DNA of 64,000 nucleotides from NCBI GenBank assembly GCA_963750735.1, contig CAVVRY010000013.1, forward strand, positions 8,862-72,861. The letters run 5' to 3'. This document shows, piece after piece, positions 25,742 through 35,831 of the stretch. Origin of the DNA: JANTGF01 sp963750735 (GTDB lineage: Bacteria > Bacteroidota > Bacteroidia > Bacteroidales > VadinHA17). The first letter of the stretch is position 1. Each line of letters starts with the position of its first letter. The notes beneath the pieces were generated by a model that saw only the letters and a program-made list of their open reading frames with translations, ran no database searches and had not been told where the DNA came from. The position numbers and the translations under genes are program-made.

Positions 25742-27868
25742 ATGGACTTAGCTATTGTAAATCGTTTATCAAACGAAGTAAATATTCCTGAAAATCAGGT
25801 AGAAAAAACATTAACCCTACTTAATGAGGGAGCTACAATCCCATTTATTTCGCGATACAGAAAAGAGCACACAGGTAATCTCGATGAAGTTGAAATTGCC
25901 CTTATAAAAACTGCTCATGAAAGGATGGTAGCACTTGAAAGCCGAAAAGAAACAATTTTAAAGGCCATTGAGGAACAGGGGAAGCTTACTGAGGAGCTTA
26001 AAGAGAGAATTCAAAATACTTATGAAAGCAGGGAACTGGAAGATATATACCTGCCATATAAACAAAAAAGAAAAACCAAAGCCGAAGTCGCTCGAAAAAA
26101 TGGTTTGGAACCCCTTGCAAAAATCATAATGTCTCAAAATGAGCCTGACATTGAAAACAGGGCACATGCTTTTGTGAAAGGTGAAATAAAATCCACCGAT
26201 GAAGCATTGCAGGGAGCAAGAGACATTATTGCCGAATGGGTAAACGAAAATATAAGAGCACGAGAAATTATCCGTACACTCTTCGAAAGAACAGCAATAA
26301 TAAGTGCTAAGCTAGTAAAGGCCAAGGAAGAAGATGCTTCGAAGTTTAAGGACTATTTTAACTATGAAGAAAAGCTATCACGTTGTAAATCGCATCAATT
26401 ACTTGCAATGCGACGTGGTGAAAATGAAGGATTTCTTAAGGTAAGTATCCGACCACCTGAGGAAGAGGCTCTTGAACGTTTACATAGAATATTCATTAAG
26501 AATGATGTGTCCGGTAACGTAGAAATGGCTATTGATGATTCTTATAAGCGGCTACTGGCTCCTTCTCTCGAAAATGAATTTGCCAGTCTATCAAAACAAA
26601 AGGCCGATGAGGAAGCCATAAGGGTATTTGCTGAAAACCTCCGGCAATTGCTGATTGGAGCTCCACTGGGTGAAAAAAGAATACTGGCTATTGATCCGGG
26701 ATTCAGAACCGGTTGTAAGCTCGTTTGCCTTGACGAAAAGGGTGACCTCCTGCACAATGATACCATTTATCCCCATCCCCCACAATCACAATCAAATCAG
26801 GCCATGCATAAAATAAGTACCCTTATTGAGCAATATAAAATTCAAGCCATTGCCATTGGTAACGGCACTGCCGGAAGGGAAACTGAAAACCTGATCAGGA
26901 GAATGCGGTTTAAAGAGGATCTCCAGGTATTTATTGTGAGTGAGGCAGGTGCTTCGATATATTCTGCTTCCTCTATTGCTAGGGAGGAATTTCCAGCCTA
27001 TGATGTAACGGTTCGTGGTGCTGTTTCCATTGGTCGAAGGCTTATGGATCCTCTGGCTGAACTTGTAAAGATTGAACCAAAATCAATTGGTGTTGGACAG
27101 TATCAACACGATGTGGATCAAAACACACTGAAAGAATCTTTGGACAGAGTGGTTGAAAGTTGTGTAAATATGGTGGGTGTGGATGTAAATACAGCCAGCA
27201 AACATTTGCTAACCTATGTATCAGGCCTGGGACCTCAATTGGCCCAGAATATAGTTGATTACCGTAAGGAATATGGCATATTCAAGGAGAGAAAAGCGCT
27301 TCAGAAGGTGCCTCGAATGGGTGCAAAGGCTTTTGAACAGTGTGCCGGCTTCCTTCGGATTAAAAATGGGAAAAACCCTCTTGATAACAGTGCGGTACAC
27401 CCTGAAAGATATACTCTTGTTGAAAAAATTGCAAAGGATGCATCTGTGTCGGTATCTGAGATAATAGGAAAAGCAGATATAATTAATACAATTCCTTTTG
27501 AAAAATATGAAAATGCGGAAATAGGAACTGCCACCCTGAATGATATAAAGGCTGAATTGTTAAAACCAGGCCTGGATCCCCGGAAAAAGGCAAAGGTGTT
27601 TTCATTTGCCGAAGGAATCAGGAAAATAGAAGATTTAAAACCAGGGATGGAGCTGCCAGGAATCGTTACGAATATTACCAATTTTGGTGCTTTTGTTGAT
27701 GTAGGGGTAAAACAGGATGGACTGGTACATATATCAAACCTTGCCAACGAATATGTAAGCAATCCGGCAGATTTTGTAAAGCTTAACCAGCATGTAAAAG
27801 TTAAAGTGCTTGAGGTGGATGCAGAGCGAAAACGAATTGGCCTTTCAATGAAAGATGTTGAGCAATAG
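25742..27868 (+). CDS. tex: Tex family RNA-binding transcription accessory protein
   Basis: Cytoplasmic nucleic-acid-binding protein, homologous to Tex and to eukaryotic Spt6. Domains in order: N-terminal helical region with FISRYRKEHTGNLDEVE (about 35-51), YqgF/RNase H-like domain starting ILAIDPGFRTGCK (about 315-327), helix-hairpin-helix region (GLGPQLAQNIVDYRKEYG, about 497-514), and a C-terminal S1 domain (about 637-706, GIVTNITNFGAFVDVGVKQD). At 708 residues it is somewhat shorter than the E. coli homologue but complete. It is transcribed divergently from the aldo/keto reductase gene across 138 bp. Frame intact. Confidence 0.97.
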   Translation: MDLAIVNRLSNEVNIPENQVEKTLTLLNEGATIPFISRYRKEHTGNLDEVEIALIKTAHERMVALESRKETILKAIEEQGKLTEELKERIQNTYESRELEDIYLPYKQKRKTKAEVARKNGLEPLAKIIMSQNEPDIENRAHAFVKGEIKSTDEALQGARDIIAEWVNENIRAREIIRTLFERTAIISAKLVKAKEEDASKFKDYFNYEEKLSRCKSHQLLAMRRGENEGFLKVSIRPPEEEALERLHRIFIKNDVSGNVEMAIDDSYKRLLAPSLENEFASLSKQKADEEAIRVFAENLRQLLIGAPLGEKRILAIDPGFRTGCKLVCLDEKGDLLHNDTIYPHPPQSQSNQAMHKISTLIEQYKIQAIAIGNGTAGRETENLIRRMRFKEDLQVFIVSEAGASIYSASSIAREEFPAYDVTVRGAVSIGRRLMDPLAELVKIEPKSIGVGQYQHDVDQNTLKESLDRVVESCVNMVGVDVNTASKHLLTYVSGLGPQLAQNIVDYRKEYGIFKERKALQKVPRMGAKAFEQCAGFLRIKNGKNPLDNSAVHPERYTLVEKIAKDASVSVSEIIGKADIINTIPFEKYENAEIGTATLNDIKAELLKPGLDPRKKAKVFSFAEGIRKIEDLKPGMELPGIVTNITNFGAFVDVGVKQDGLVHISNLANEYVSNPADFVKLNQHVKVKVLEVDAERKRIGLSMKDVEQ

Positions 27869-27962
27869 CTAAAATATGATTAAATGCAATATCTATTGAA
27901 TGAAGTATGATTATAATAATTATCTAAAAGTATTTGTTGGTTGTTTTTTGACCAAATTCTCT

Positions 27963-28364
27963 TCATTCTATTGTCATACCAGTGCTACTTCCTTTGCCAA
28001 ATACTTCAAAAGAAATCTTCGTATCAGTTTTGGAGTTAATTAAACCAATAATCACAGTAGTATCATTCTTCCACTTAAACTTAGCCTGGTCATAAGCTTC
28101 TTCTGTCCCATAGAAGGCGGTATGTGATAGCAGCTCACCAGTAAGATCACTAAAAAAGGTCACATTATAACCTTCATCCATAAATATAGTTCTGTAAATA
28201 TCAACATCACCTGATTTATGTTCCTCAAGGTTGATTTCAGGTGCCGCCTGGTTCCGGTAATCTTGGATAAGTAATGACTTTTCTTGATTAGTATTATAAC
28301 TACATCCCCAAAGTAAAGCTACAATAAAGGCTATTCCAGAAAAGTTACTGAGTAGTTTTTTCAT
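27963..28364 (-). CDS. Hypothetical lipoprotein (133 residues)
   Basis: Signal with lipobox LLWGC at residues 17-21, then about 112 residues with a compact alpha/beta look (YRTIFMDEGYNVTFFSDLTG and FKWKNDTTVIIGLINSKTDT). No family recognised. It precedes nothing on its strand within 400 bp and follows the DUF1254 lipoprotein gene region; an operon is not evident. Confidence 0.6.
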   Translation of the reverse strand: MKKLLSNFSGIAFIVALLWGCSYNTNQEKSLLIQDYRNQAAPEINLEEHKSGDVDIYRTIFMDEGYNVTFFSDLTGELLSHTAFYGTEEAYDQAKFKWKNDTTVIIGLINSKTDTKISFEVFGKGSSTGMTIE

Positions 28365-28434
28365 GATTCATCTTAAATTTTTTTCATTATTTAAATGTTA
28401 GTTATAATGCTCTTTATAAAGTGTTAACAAATGT

Positions 28435-29982
28435 TTACTCTATTAATTTTGCATCAGATGGGTACCATTGACCATCAAACCATGGTTCCAATGGACCGTA
28501 AAGTCTAAAAATAGTATTCCAGCCTTTTCCAGGAACTGTCTGAATCCAATTGTTCTCAAATCCTTTTGGAGCTAAAGGGCCAAAATAGATGTCATAAGAA
28601 CCATCTTCATTTTTTACAATTCCATCTTTGTTGCTATCCACTCCCGGAAACTGCTGATCTGTTTGAAGCATTGATCTAGTTTGGTTATCGTAAACCGTAA
28701 ATGACCAAAAATCTTTCATGGGAGGATTGGCAGGCACATTGAATTTATAAGTCTTACTTCCATCAAAGGTGTTACCTTCAAAATCAGAATAAGCAATAGC
28801 ATACTGAGAGCCCTTGCCAATAATTTTCATAGACATAGCTGGTGTAATACCAGTAGCATAAAAATGAAAAGCTGCACGTGCATCCAAAAGTCTAACTCCT
28901 TCGTGCTCGAATAAGTAACTCTTGTAAGCTAGAGGATTGAGCCATTTTGTGCCGGGGAATTTTGTCAGGTATTCTGATCTAGGTTTGGCCATTTGGGTGC
29001 GAACGATTGCAGCACCAATTTTTGTTGCCTCTTCTAATATTTTTTGCATCCGCTCATCTGGTGCAAAGTCTTGTCCTTTTTTAATCCCTATAGCTGCCAA
29101 GGCACCTAGAATTTCAGGATTCTGCCCTTCACTTGGCTCAGCCTGAACAACAGCATTGATTTCGTTATAAATTTCGGCATCCATACGATGAATGGTATTG
29201 TTTAGCACCCCAGACGCATTGATGAAGCTCATTGCTGGCGGATTGTTTTTCTTAGAAAGAGGATAGACTTTAAATGTTTTTTTAGTCGCGTCTACTGCTG
29301 GCTTAGGACTACCATCGACTTGGAAGCCTCTCCAAATCACCCAATGCTCATAGGTCTTAGCCTGATAAGCGAAATAACCATCCGGTATCTTTCCCTCATA
29401 CCCTGGAGGAATAATTAAAAACTTACCGCCTTTTGCTTTGTCTGGGCCTAAACGACCAAAGTCGGCAACGTATTGAAACCAATGATCATCAATAATACCT
29501 AACACATCTGGTGGCGTCTCAATGACCATAGGTTCATCGCCTAGTTGTAACCACGTGGCCATATATACCGAAGTGGTGTTAGGCGTTAGCCAAAAGGCTT
29601 TTGAATCCATCAAATCTTCAAAAAGAACGGCCGTGTAGTTGGCAGGACCAAATGAAAGAATACCTTGTTTTAGACCTTCCATAGAAGCAATTTGAATGCC
29701 TTTTAAAAAGGCCTCCACGCCATTGTGAAGATCAATATAGTCATAAACTTTCTGAACGGTTTCTTTTTCGGGTACTCCATCGAAAAAGTTGAGTTCACCA
29801 ATGTGTGTGTCAAGTTTGTTAGGCGTTGAAATGCCATCAGGTATGGCTGTCGTCATTTTCATTTTTGGTGGGGCAACCTGAGTAACAGAATCTTCTTGAT
29901 CAGTCTTTTTTGTTTCCTTTGTATTACAGCTTATAATGAATAAGCACGCTATCGCAATGGCTGTTAAAACTATTACTTTCAT
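28435..29982 (-). CDS. DUF1254/DUF1214 domain lipoprotein
   Basis: Protein of 515 residues with lipobox (ACLFIISC, Cys19), so anchored on a membrane face. The N-terminal half holds DUF1254 (VYDYIDLHNGVEAFLKGIQI to MIETPPDVLGIIDDHWFQYV, about 80-190) and the C-terminal half DUF1214 (about 390-510; FWSFTVYDNQTRSMLQTDQQ and the closing GPLEPWFDGQWYPSD). The combined architecture is widespread in marine and environmental bacteria but its biochemical role is unsettled. A segment VDSNKDGIVKNEDGSYDI has the look of an EF-hand-like Asp-rich loop. It stands alone; both ends are well separated from neighbours. Confidence 0.9.
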   Translation of the reverse strand: MKVIVLTAIAIACLFIISCNTKETKKTDQEDSVTQVAPPKMKMTTAIPDGISTPNKLDTHIGELNFFDGVPEKETVQKVYDYIDLHNGVEAFLKGIQIASMEGLKQGILSFGPANYTAVLFEDLMDSKAFWLTPNTTSVYMATWLQLGDEPMVIETPPDVLGIIDDHWFQYVADFGRLGPDKAKGGKFLIIPPGYEGKIPDGYFAYQAKTYEHWVIWRGFQVDGSPKPAVDATKKTFKVYPLSKKNNPPAMSFINASGVLNNTIHRMDAEIYNEINAVVQAEPSEGQNPEILGALAAIGIKKGQDFAPDERMQKILEEATKIGAAIVRTQMAKPRSEYLTKFPGTKWLNPLAYKSYLFEHEGVRLLDARAAFHFYATGITPAMSMKIIGKGSQYAIAYSDFEGNTFDGSKTYKFNVPANPPMKDFWSFTVYDNQTRSMLQTDQQFPGVDSNKDGIVKNEDGSYDIYFGPLAPKGFENNWIQTVPGKGWNTIFRLYGPLEPWFDGQWYPSDAKLIE

Positions 29983-30259
29983 TTGAGATATTTTTATTAA
30001 GATTATTATTAATTGTTGCTAACTAATTTATAGTATAAATTTCTGTCCTAAAATTAACATTTATTGCCCAATGTGGCATGTTAGTGCTAGTTTTTCACCA
30101 TAAGAGCTATCATTTATATTTTTACAAAGATCATCAAAAGTATCAATTAATATTTTGTAAAAGAGCGGAAATATATGGGTAAATAATCCATACAATGAAT
30201 TGAATTTGGTATCTTGTAAGGTAAAATATTTACTCATCCAAATTCAAATTTTTAGGGAA

Positions 30260-31133
30260 ATGAACTTAACGAATCAGAATTTGAAATCCCGAGAATGGAC
30301 TGAACGCATTTTTCTGGCAATAATCTTCGCAGGCTTTGGCAGCCTGATTATGATTGTATTTAGTCCCTGGCATCCAATACTGGGCAAGGTGCAGGATTAT
30401 TTGGGCAGAATATCAATTGTTGCCCTTTTACTTTTAATATTTTATTTTTTACGGGCCAGGAATCAATTTAAGAACTATCAACAGATAATATGGGGGCTAT
30501 TTATTATGGCCCTTGCAGTTTCACTTGACTGGGTTTTCGGATTATACCTGATTGATTCTCTCGGAGTTGATGGAAACACACATTCAGGTTTTGCACTTTT
30601 AAAGCTGAATGAATGTATTCGTTGTTCTCGCTGTTATCATTGTTTTTACAAAATTATCAGGAGATGATCTTGGCTCTCTATATATTCAGAAGGGAAACCT
30701 GAAACTTGGACTGATTATAGGCCTGGGTACTTTTTTTCTGGCAGCTGCAGGATCAATACCTATGGCTGCCTCATTATTTAAGGGTCAGGAACTGGAATTT
30801 TCCAGAATTTTGCCATGGATCCCCTGGATATTGATTTTTGTTCTCGCCAATGCAACCCTCGAGGAAACACTTTTTAGAGGTCTGTTTTTAAAGAAGCTTG
30901 AGCCGGTTTATGGCAAGTTTGTTTCCAATCTGTTAATTGCAATAATTTTCACGGGTCTACACTTATTTGCAAGTTACACGTCTGATCAATATTTATTTAT
31001 AGCTATTTTATTTCCATTGGCCTTACTTTGGGGATTTATTATACAGAAAACAAATAGTTTGTTTGCTTCCATTTTGTTTCATGCAGGTATGGATATCCCG
31101 ATAATTCTGGGAGTATTCTCAAACCTGTCATAA
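30260..31133 (+). CDS. CPBP intramembrane metalloprotease, one frameshift
   Basis: Membrane protease of the CAAX-processing/bacteriocin-processing (CPBP, Abi) family. Motifs in the second half: EETLFRG (Glu-Glu pair and Arg), FTGLHLFA and FHAGMDI, supplying the metal ligands. About eight spans. Start at ATG 30260. The frame runs to about 30608 (SGFALLKLN) and resumes at 30609 one base later (NVFVVLAVIIVFTKLSGDD), so one extra base near 30608-30614 breaks the gene, upstream of all catalytic motifs. Corrected length is about 290 residues. The open parts are 30260-30667 and 30609-31133. Substrate unknown. Confidence 0.83.
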
Positions 31134-31203
31134 ATACTTATTAAATTAGAGAGCTAAAACTTATTCTATAAACTCGCTATAACTCATCTTAAAAATTGCC
31201 GAA

Positions 31204-31878
31204 ATGAAGAATGCCGGAAAAGTTCATACAATTGTGCTGATTGCGATACTGTTGATTTGTAATCATTCATCATATTCGCAGGAAAATTCTGAAGAATTCT
31301 TAAGAATTGTCCGACATGGAAATATTGAGAGAGTGGATAGCTGCATAAAAGCAGGATTTGATGTGAATTTAATAGATAATGACAGGTATACGCCTCTCAT
31401 GTTTGCAATATGGGGAAACCATTTTGAAATTGTCAAACTCCTTATTGAACAGGGTGCCGATATAAATATGCAAACAGAAAAAGGTGGCAATGCCATGACT
31501 GTTGCCGGGGGAATGGGAAACCTGGAAATATGCACGTACCTCCTAGGTAAGGGCGGTGATATTGAGGCAGTTGATAATGAAGGGAAAACAGTGTTAATGA
31601 ATGCTGTGTACAATATGAAAAATGAGGTAATACCTTATTTTATTCAGCAGGGTGCAAATGTAAATGCTAAAGAACACAATGGATACTCTGCCCTCATGTT
31701 TGCTACTATATTAAATACTCCTGAAAGTGTAAAATTATTGATTAAGGCTGGAGCAAATGTAAACGAACTTTCCAATGAAGGAGAAACAGCCCTGCAAAGG
31801 GCGAAAAAAATACAAGATGCCAAGTTAGGTGATATGAGCGATGTAATTAAACTCCTTGAAAAGTCTGGTGCAAATTAA
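31204..31878 (+). CDS. Exported ankyrin-repeat protein
   Basis: Protein of 224 residues with a signal peptide (NHSSYSQ cleavage near residue 25) followed by five ankyrin repeats from about residue 38 to 215 (for example DRYTPLMFAIWGNHFEIVKL, EGKTVLMNAVYNMKNEVIPY and GYSALMFATILNTPESVKLL). Ankyrin repeats mediate protein binding; bacterial periplasmic examples protect or inhibit partner enzymes such as catalases. No obvious partner gene is adjacent. Frame intact. Confidence 0.9.
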   Translation: MKNAGKVHTIVLIAILLICNHSSYSQENSEEFLRIVRHGNIERVDSCIKAGFDVNLIDNDRYTPLMFAIWGNHFEIVKLLIEQGADINMQTEKGGNAMTVAGGMGNLEICTYLLGKGGDIEAVDNEGKTVLMNAVYNMKNEVIPYFIQQGANVNAKEHNGYSALMFATILNTPESVKLLIKAGANVNELSNEGETALQRAKKIQDAKLGDMSDVIKLLEKSGAN

Positions 31879-32001
31879 ATAGCTATTTCCCGAAGTTCCC
31901 AAATTAAATTTTTGCTCAATTATAAGCTTATTTGGAATTATTCTAAGTTGTATTATATTTGCTCTACAATTATCTCTCTTATTTTAACTAAAATATTAAT
32001 T

Positions 32002-32421
32002 ATGAAGGAATTAAAGATTAATCATCTTGCTGTACTTGTAGCGGTAGTTCTACAATTTGTACTTGGATTTTTATGGTACGGACCTCTTTTCGGTGAGGCC
32101 TGGATGGAAATGGTTGGACTGGATTCAGCAAGCGTTGAAGCCAACCCTGCGGATGCTGGTGTTTGGTTTACCAATGTTTTTACAGCTGTTCTCTCAATGT
32201 ATGTATTGGCCTGGTTGTTTGTTCAGATGAATGTAAATTCACTTTTAAAGGGAGCTGGATATGGCTTTCTTATTGGCTTTGCTTTTGTATACATGACGGT
32301 GAAGACATCAGGAATGTTTGCTCAGGAGCCTTATTGGCTGGCATGGATTACCGGAGGAAACACTACAGTTGGATTGACGCTTGGTGGAGCTGTTCTGGGT
32401 GCATGGACAAAAAAGAGATAA
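32002..32421 (+). CDS. DUF1761 family membrane protein
   Basis: Start chosen at ATG 32002 (MKELKINHLAVLVAVVLQFV); the open frame begins 30 codons earlier but without family similarity. Protein of 139 residues with four spans and the DUF1761 features FLGFLWYGPLFGEAWMEMVG-like N-terminus (LGFLWYGPLFGEAWMEM, about 21-37) and a C-terminal GGNTTVGLTLGGAVLGAW. Function unknown; widespread small membrane proteins. The DUF1801 gene follows after 6 bp, so they are probably co-transcribed. Confidence 0.85.
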   Translation: MKELKINHLAVLVAVVLQFVLGFLWYGPLFGEAWMEMVGLDSASVEANPADAGVWFTNVFTAVLSMYVLAWLFVQMNVNSLLKGAGYGFLIGFAFVYMTVKTSGMFAQEPYWLAWITGGNTTVGLTLGGAVLGAWTKKR

Positions 32422-32427
32422 TGATAA

Positions 32428-32844
32428 ATGGCCGAATTGAAAACACAACCTACTGATCAAAGGGTTGAAGATTTCCTGAATACCATTGATGATGAGCAGA
32501 AACGCAGTGATGCATTTGCTTTGCTTGAATTCATGAAGGAAATTACCGGGGAAGAGCCTGTTATGTGGGGCCCAGCCATAATTGGATTTGGTTCATATCA
32601 TTACAAATATGCAAGTGGCCGCGAAGCGGATTGGATGCTGACCGGGTTTTCTCCTCGCAAGAATAATTTAACCCTTTACATCATGCAGGGCTTTGATAAT
32701 TATGAACACCATCTTACTCAATTGGGAAAACATAAAACAGGAAAATCCTGTCTCTATGTCAAAAGACTGGAAGACCTGGATCTGGATGTGCTAAGGAAAC
32801 TTATTTCGGAATCAGTTGAGTATATGAGAAATAAAAAATGGTGA
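32428..32844 (+). CDS. DUF1801 family protein
   Basis: Cytoplasmic protein of 138 residues of the YdhG/YjbR-like DUF1801 fold. It shows EEPVMWGPAIIGFGSYHYKY (about 47-66), FSPRKNNLTLYIMQGF, and the C-terminal GKSCLYVKRLEDLDLDVLRK. Family members are small, single-domain and of unknown or iron-related function. It lies six bases after the DUF1761 gene and is followed by a clear terminator at 32882, so it ends a two-gene transcript. Confidence 0.87.
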   Translation: MAELKTQPTDQRVEDFLNTIDDEQKRSDAFALLEFMKEITGEEPVMWGPAIIGFGSYHYKYASGREADWMLTGFSPRKNNLTLYIMQGFDNYEHHLTQLGKHKTGKSCLYVKRLEDLDLDVLRKLISESVEYMRNKKW

Positions 32845-32881
32845 TCAGAATTCTTTAAAATGATTAATTTTGTTAATATTT

Positions 32882-32910
32882 AAAGCCCGTTTTACGGGCT
32901 TTTTTCTTTT
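32882..32910 (+). terminator. Rho-independent terminator after the DUF1801 gene
   Basis: 8-bp stem AAAGCCCG/CGGGCTTT, 5-base loop TTTTA, followed by a T-rich tail (TTTCTTTT). Located 37 bp after the stop of the DUF1801 gene. Confidence 0.9.
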
Positions 32911-33045
32911 AATAATTCTCATTCTTATGATATAATTAAAAAGCTTAGAAATTTAAATAACCAATAAATTGGATTAATTTTATTCCGGCATTTTTATTTT
33001 TATGTTGCTTTCCAAAGAGCTTTTTAATTGTTTATATAATAAGCT

Positions 33046-35831
33046 ATGTACAAACAAACCTTTCTTATTTTTTTTTCAATTGTACTTCTAATCGTACTTA
33101 CAAAATGTAGTGGCACAAAACCTGCAGTTACCGGGGATCCATCCGGTAGAACTCCCAGTGCCGAACGAGAATTTCGTGCAGCATGGGTAGCGACAGTAGC
33201 CAATATAAACTGGCCCAGCAAACCAGGTATTCCTGTCGAGGAGCAGAAAAAAGAGGCAGTTGTATTATTGGACCTCCTGGCTGATAATAATTACAATGCA
33301 GTTATTTTCCAGGTGAGACCCCATTGTGATGCTTTATATAGTAGTGAACTGGAACCCTGGTCTTATTATTTAACAGGCGAACAGGGGAAAGCACCAGAGC
33401 CATTTTATGATCCATTAGAATTCTGGATTGAAGAGGCACATAACCGGGGCCTTGAATTGCATGCCTGGTTGAATCCTTACCGTGCTCACCATGTTGCTGG
33501 TGGAGATGTTACGGATAAATCTATTGTAAAACTGAAGCCTGAACTGGTGGTGGAACTGGAAAGGGGCTATTGGTGGCTCGATCCAAGTAAAAAAGAAACC
33601 CAGGATCATTCCTACAATGTTGTTATGGACCTTGTGCAACGATATGATTTAGATGGAATCCATTTTGATGATTATTTTTACCCCTACCCCGATTACAATA
33701 ATTTCAAAGATTTTCCTGATGACGAAAGCTGGAAATCTTATCAGGATGAAGGCGGTAAACTTTCAAGAGGTGATTGGAGGAGGGAAAGTGTTAATACTTT
33801 TATAGAACGACTTTATAAGGGGATAAAAGAAGAAAAACCTCATGTTAAATTCGGTTTGAGCCCGTTTGGATTCTGGCGACCCTATTATCCGCCTTCCATT
33901 ACAGTTGGTTTCGACCAACACAATGAGCTCTATGCTGACGCAAAACTCTGGTTAAACAAAGGTTGGATTGATTACTATACACCACAACTTTACTGGCCTA
34001 TTAACCGAATATCCTTGAGTTTTCCAGTTTTACTTGGCTGGTGGGAAGGAGAAAATAAGAAAGGAAGGCATTTATGGCCTGGAATGAGTGTGGGACGGTT
34101 GCAAGGAGAACAGGGCATAGATGAAACACTTAACCAGATAATGATTACCAGAGGCATGCTGCCTGAAAGTCCAGGTGCTGTACATTGGAGTATAGGGCCT
34201 CTGGTCTCCTCCCCTTCTCTGGTCCAGGCTATTGCAGATGGACCCTATAAAAGGCAGGCACTTGTGCCTCCGTCTCCCTGGTTGGATAAAAAAGCTCCTG
34301 TAGCACCAAAGGTTGAGATTTCATGGGATAAAGACAGTGTAGATGTTTCCTGGGAGCATCTTGAAAAAAATGATGTTTCACGTTGGGTAGTCTATTACAA
34401 ACATGGAAACCGATGGGATCACCAGATCTTAGGAAGTGGATATACATCAGAAAAGGTTCCCGGATTCATTTTAAATGAGAGTTTTTTAAACCAGGCAGAC
34501 ATTGATAGTGTAAAAAATATTGAGGACATCCTTATTCCAATAAAAAAGGTTGCTGTTACTGCCGTTGACCGATTTGGAAACGAATCTGAACTAACTGAGA
34601 AGGCTATTTCAGATGTTTCGTTTGAGTTTGCTCCACCATTGGAGGATATAATAAATGAATATGCTTTGAGTAAAAAGGAACCAGCTTTTAAAACCCCGCT
34701 TGTAAAACCAGGGATTGATGTACTTGTAGAGGATCATCTTGATCTTATTCGGGGCAAGAAAGTAGGGTTGATCACAAACCCATCAGCTGTTGGAGCTGAC
34801 CTCAGAAGTAGTATTGATATCCTTGCCAGTACTCCCGGAGTAAACCTTGTTGCCTTATTTGGAGCTGAGCATGGAGTCAGGGGAGCCAAACAGGGAAAAA
34901 TCATACAGGAAGGTGAGTTGGACCCTGCAACAGGCATACCGGTGTATAGTATGTATGGTGACTCATATGCACCTAATAAGGAATGGCTGGAGGATCTGGA
35001 TGTCTTGATTTTTGACATTCAGGGTGTTGGTTCAGCCTGGTATACATTTAAATATTCCATGTCATTTGCCATGGAAGCCTGCTCTGAGGTGGGAATACCT
35101 TTCATTGTTCTAGACAGGCCAAATCCTTTAGGAGGGCGTATTGTTGAAGGTCCGAATCTGGATCTGGGCCGGATTTTCCGACATACACTTCCTTTGCGAC
35201 ATGGGATGACCTACGGAGAGCTTGCTACCATGTGGAATGAGACAGAAAATTATGGAACCGACCTGACAGTGATAAAAATGAAAGGCTGGCAACGGTATAT
35301 GACCTGGGATAAAACCGGCTTGTTCTGGATTATGCCCTCACCCAATATGGGTACCCTTGAAACTGCGATTGTGTATCCCGGGCAATGTCTTTTTGAAAGA
35401 ATGAATATGTCGGAAGGAAGAGGAACAACCAAACCTTTTCTTATTAACCGGGGCACCCTGGGTAGATGCGGAAAAAGCGGCGACTGACTTAAATAACAGG
35501 GGAATTGAAGGGGCTGTTTTCAGACCTGTTTATTTTATACCTAAGAACGCAAATCCTGGCTCTAATCCAAGGGGCAAACCCTGGAATAAAATGAGTGGTG
35601 GAGTTGAAATATATGTTGACCGATTATGATAGCTATAGATCGGTAGAAGGGGCACTTCATATTATAGATGCTTATCGAAAAACCAATCCTGATTCCCTTG
35701 TCTGGTCACCTCCTGCCCCATTGGAACAGTTGGAGGAACCTGAAATGACCGTTGAAAAGCTGGTTGAAAAATGTCAGGAGGACATTCAGGAGTTTATTGA
35801 AATTCGTAAGAAATACCTAATATATCGATGA
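33046..35831 (+). CDS. Fusion of a GHL10 (DUF187) glycoside hydrolase and a NamZ-type exo-N-acetylmuramidase (DUF1343), two frameshifts near the 3' end
   Basis: Lipoprotein-like signal (LIVLTKC) then two enzymes in one chain. Residues about 45-370 are a GHL10/DUF187 TIM barrel (FRAAWVATVANINWPSKPG; DGIHFDDYFYPYP with the acidic pair). A fibronectin-like linker spans about 390-520. From about 555 the NamZ fold shows GLITNPSAVGAD, ALFGAEHGVRG (Glu-His pair), FDIQGVGSAWYT and LDRPNPLGG. NamZ releases terminal MurNAc from peptidoglycan fragments. The first 813 residues are in frame to 35487. An extra base near 35448 (CCGGGG) and another near 35625 (GTTGACC) displace the last part; correcting them restores NGAPWVDAEKAATDLNNRG and the conserved end, for about 928 residues. 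The stop overlaps the next ATG. Confidence 0.88.

Noticed and set aside
27301..27762. 153-codon minus-strand frame antisense to tex
   Set aside because: Lies inside the conserved tex gene and has no family features.
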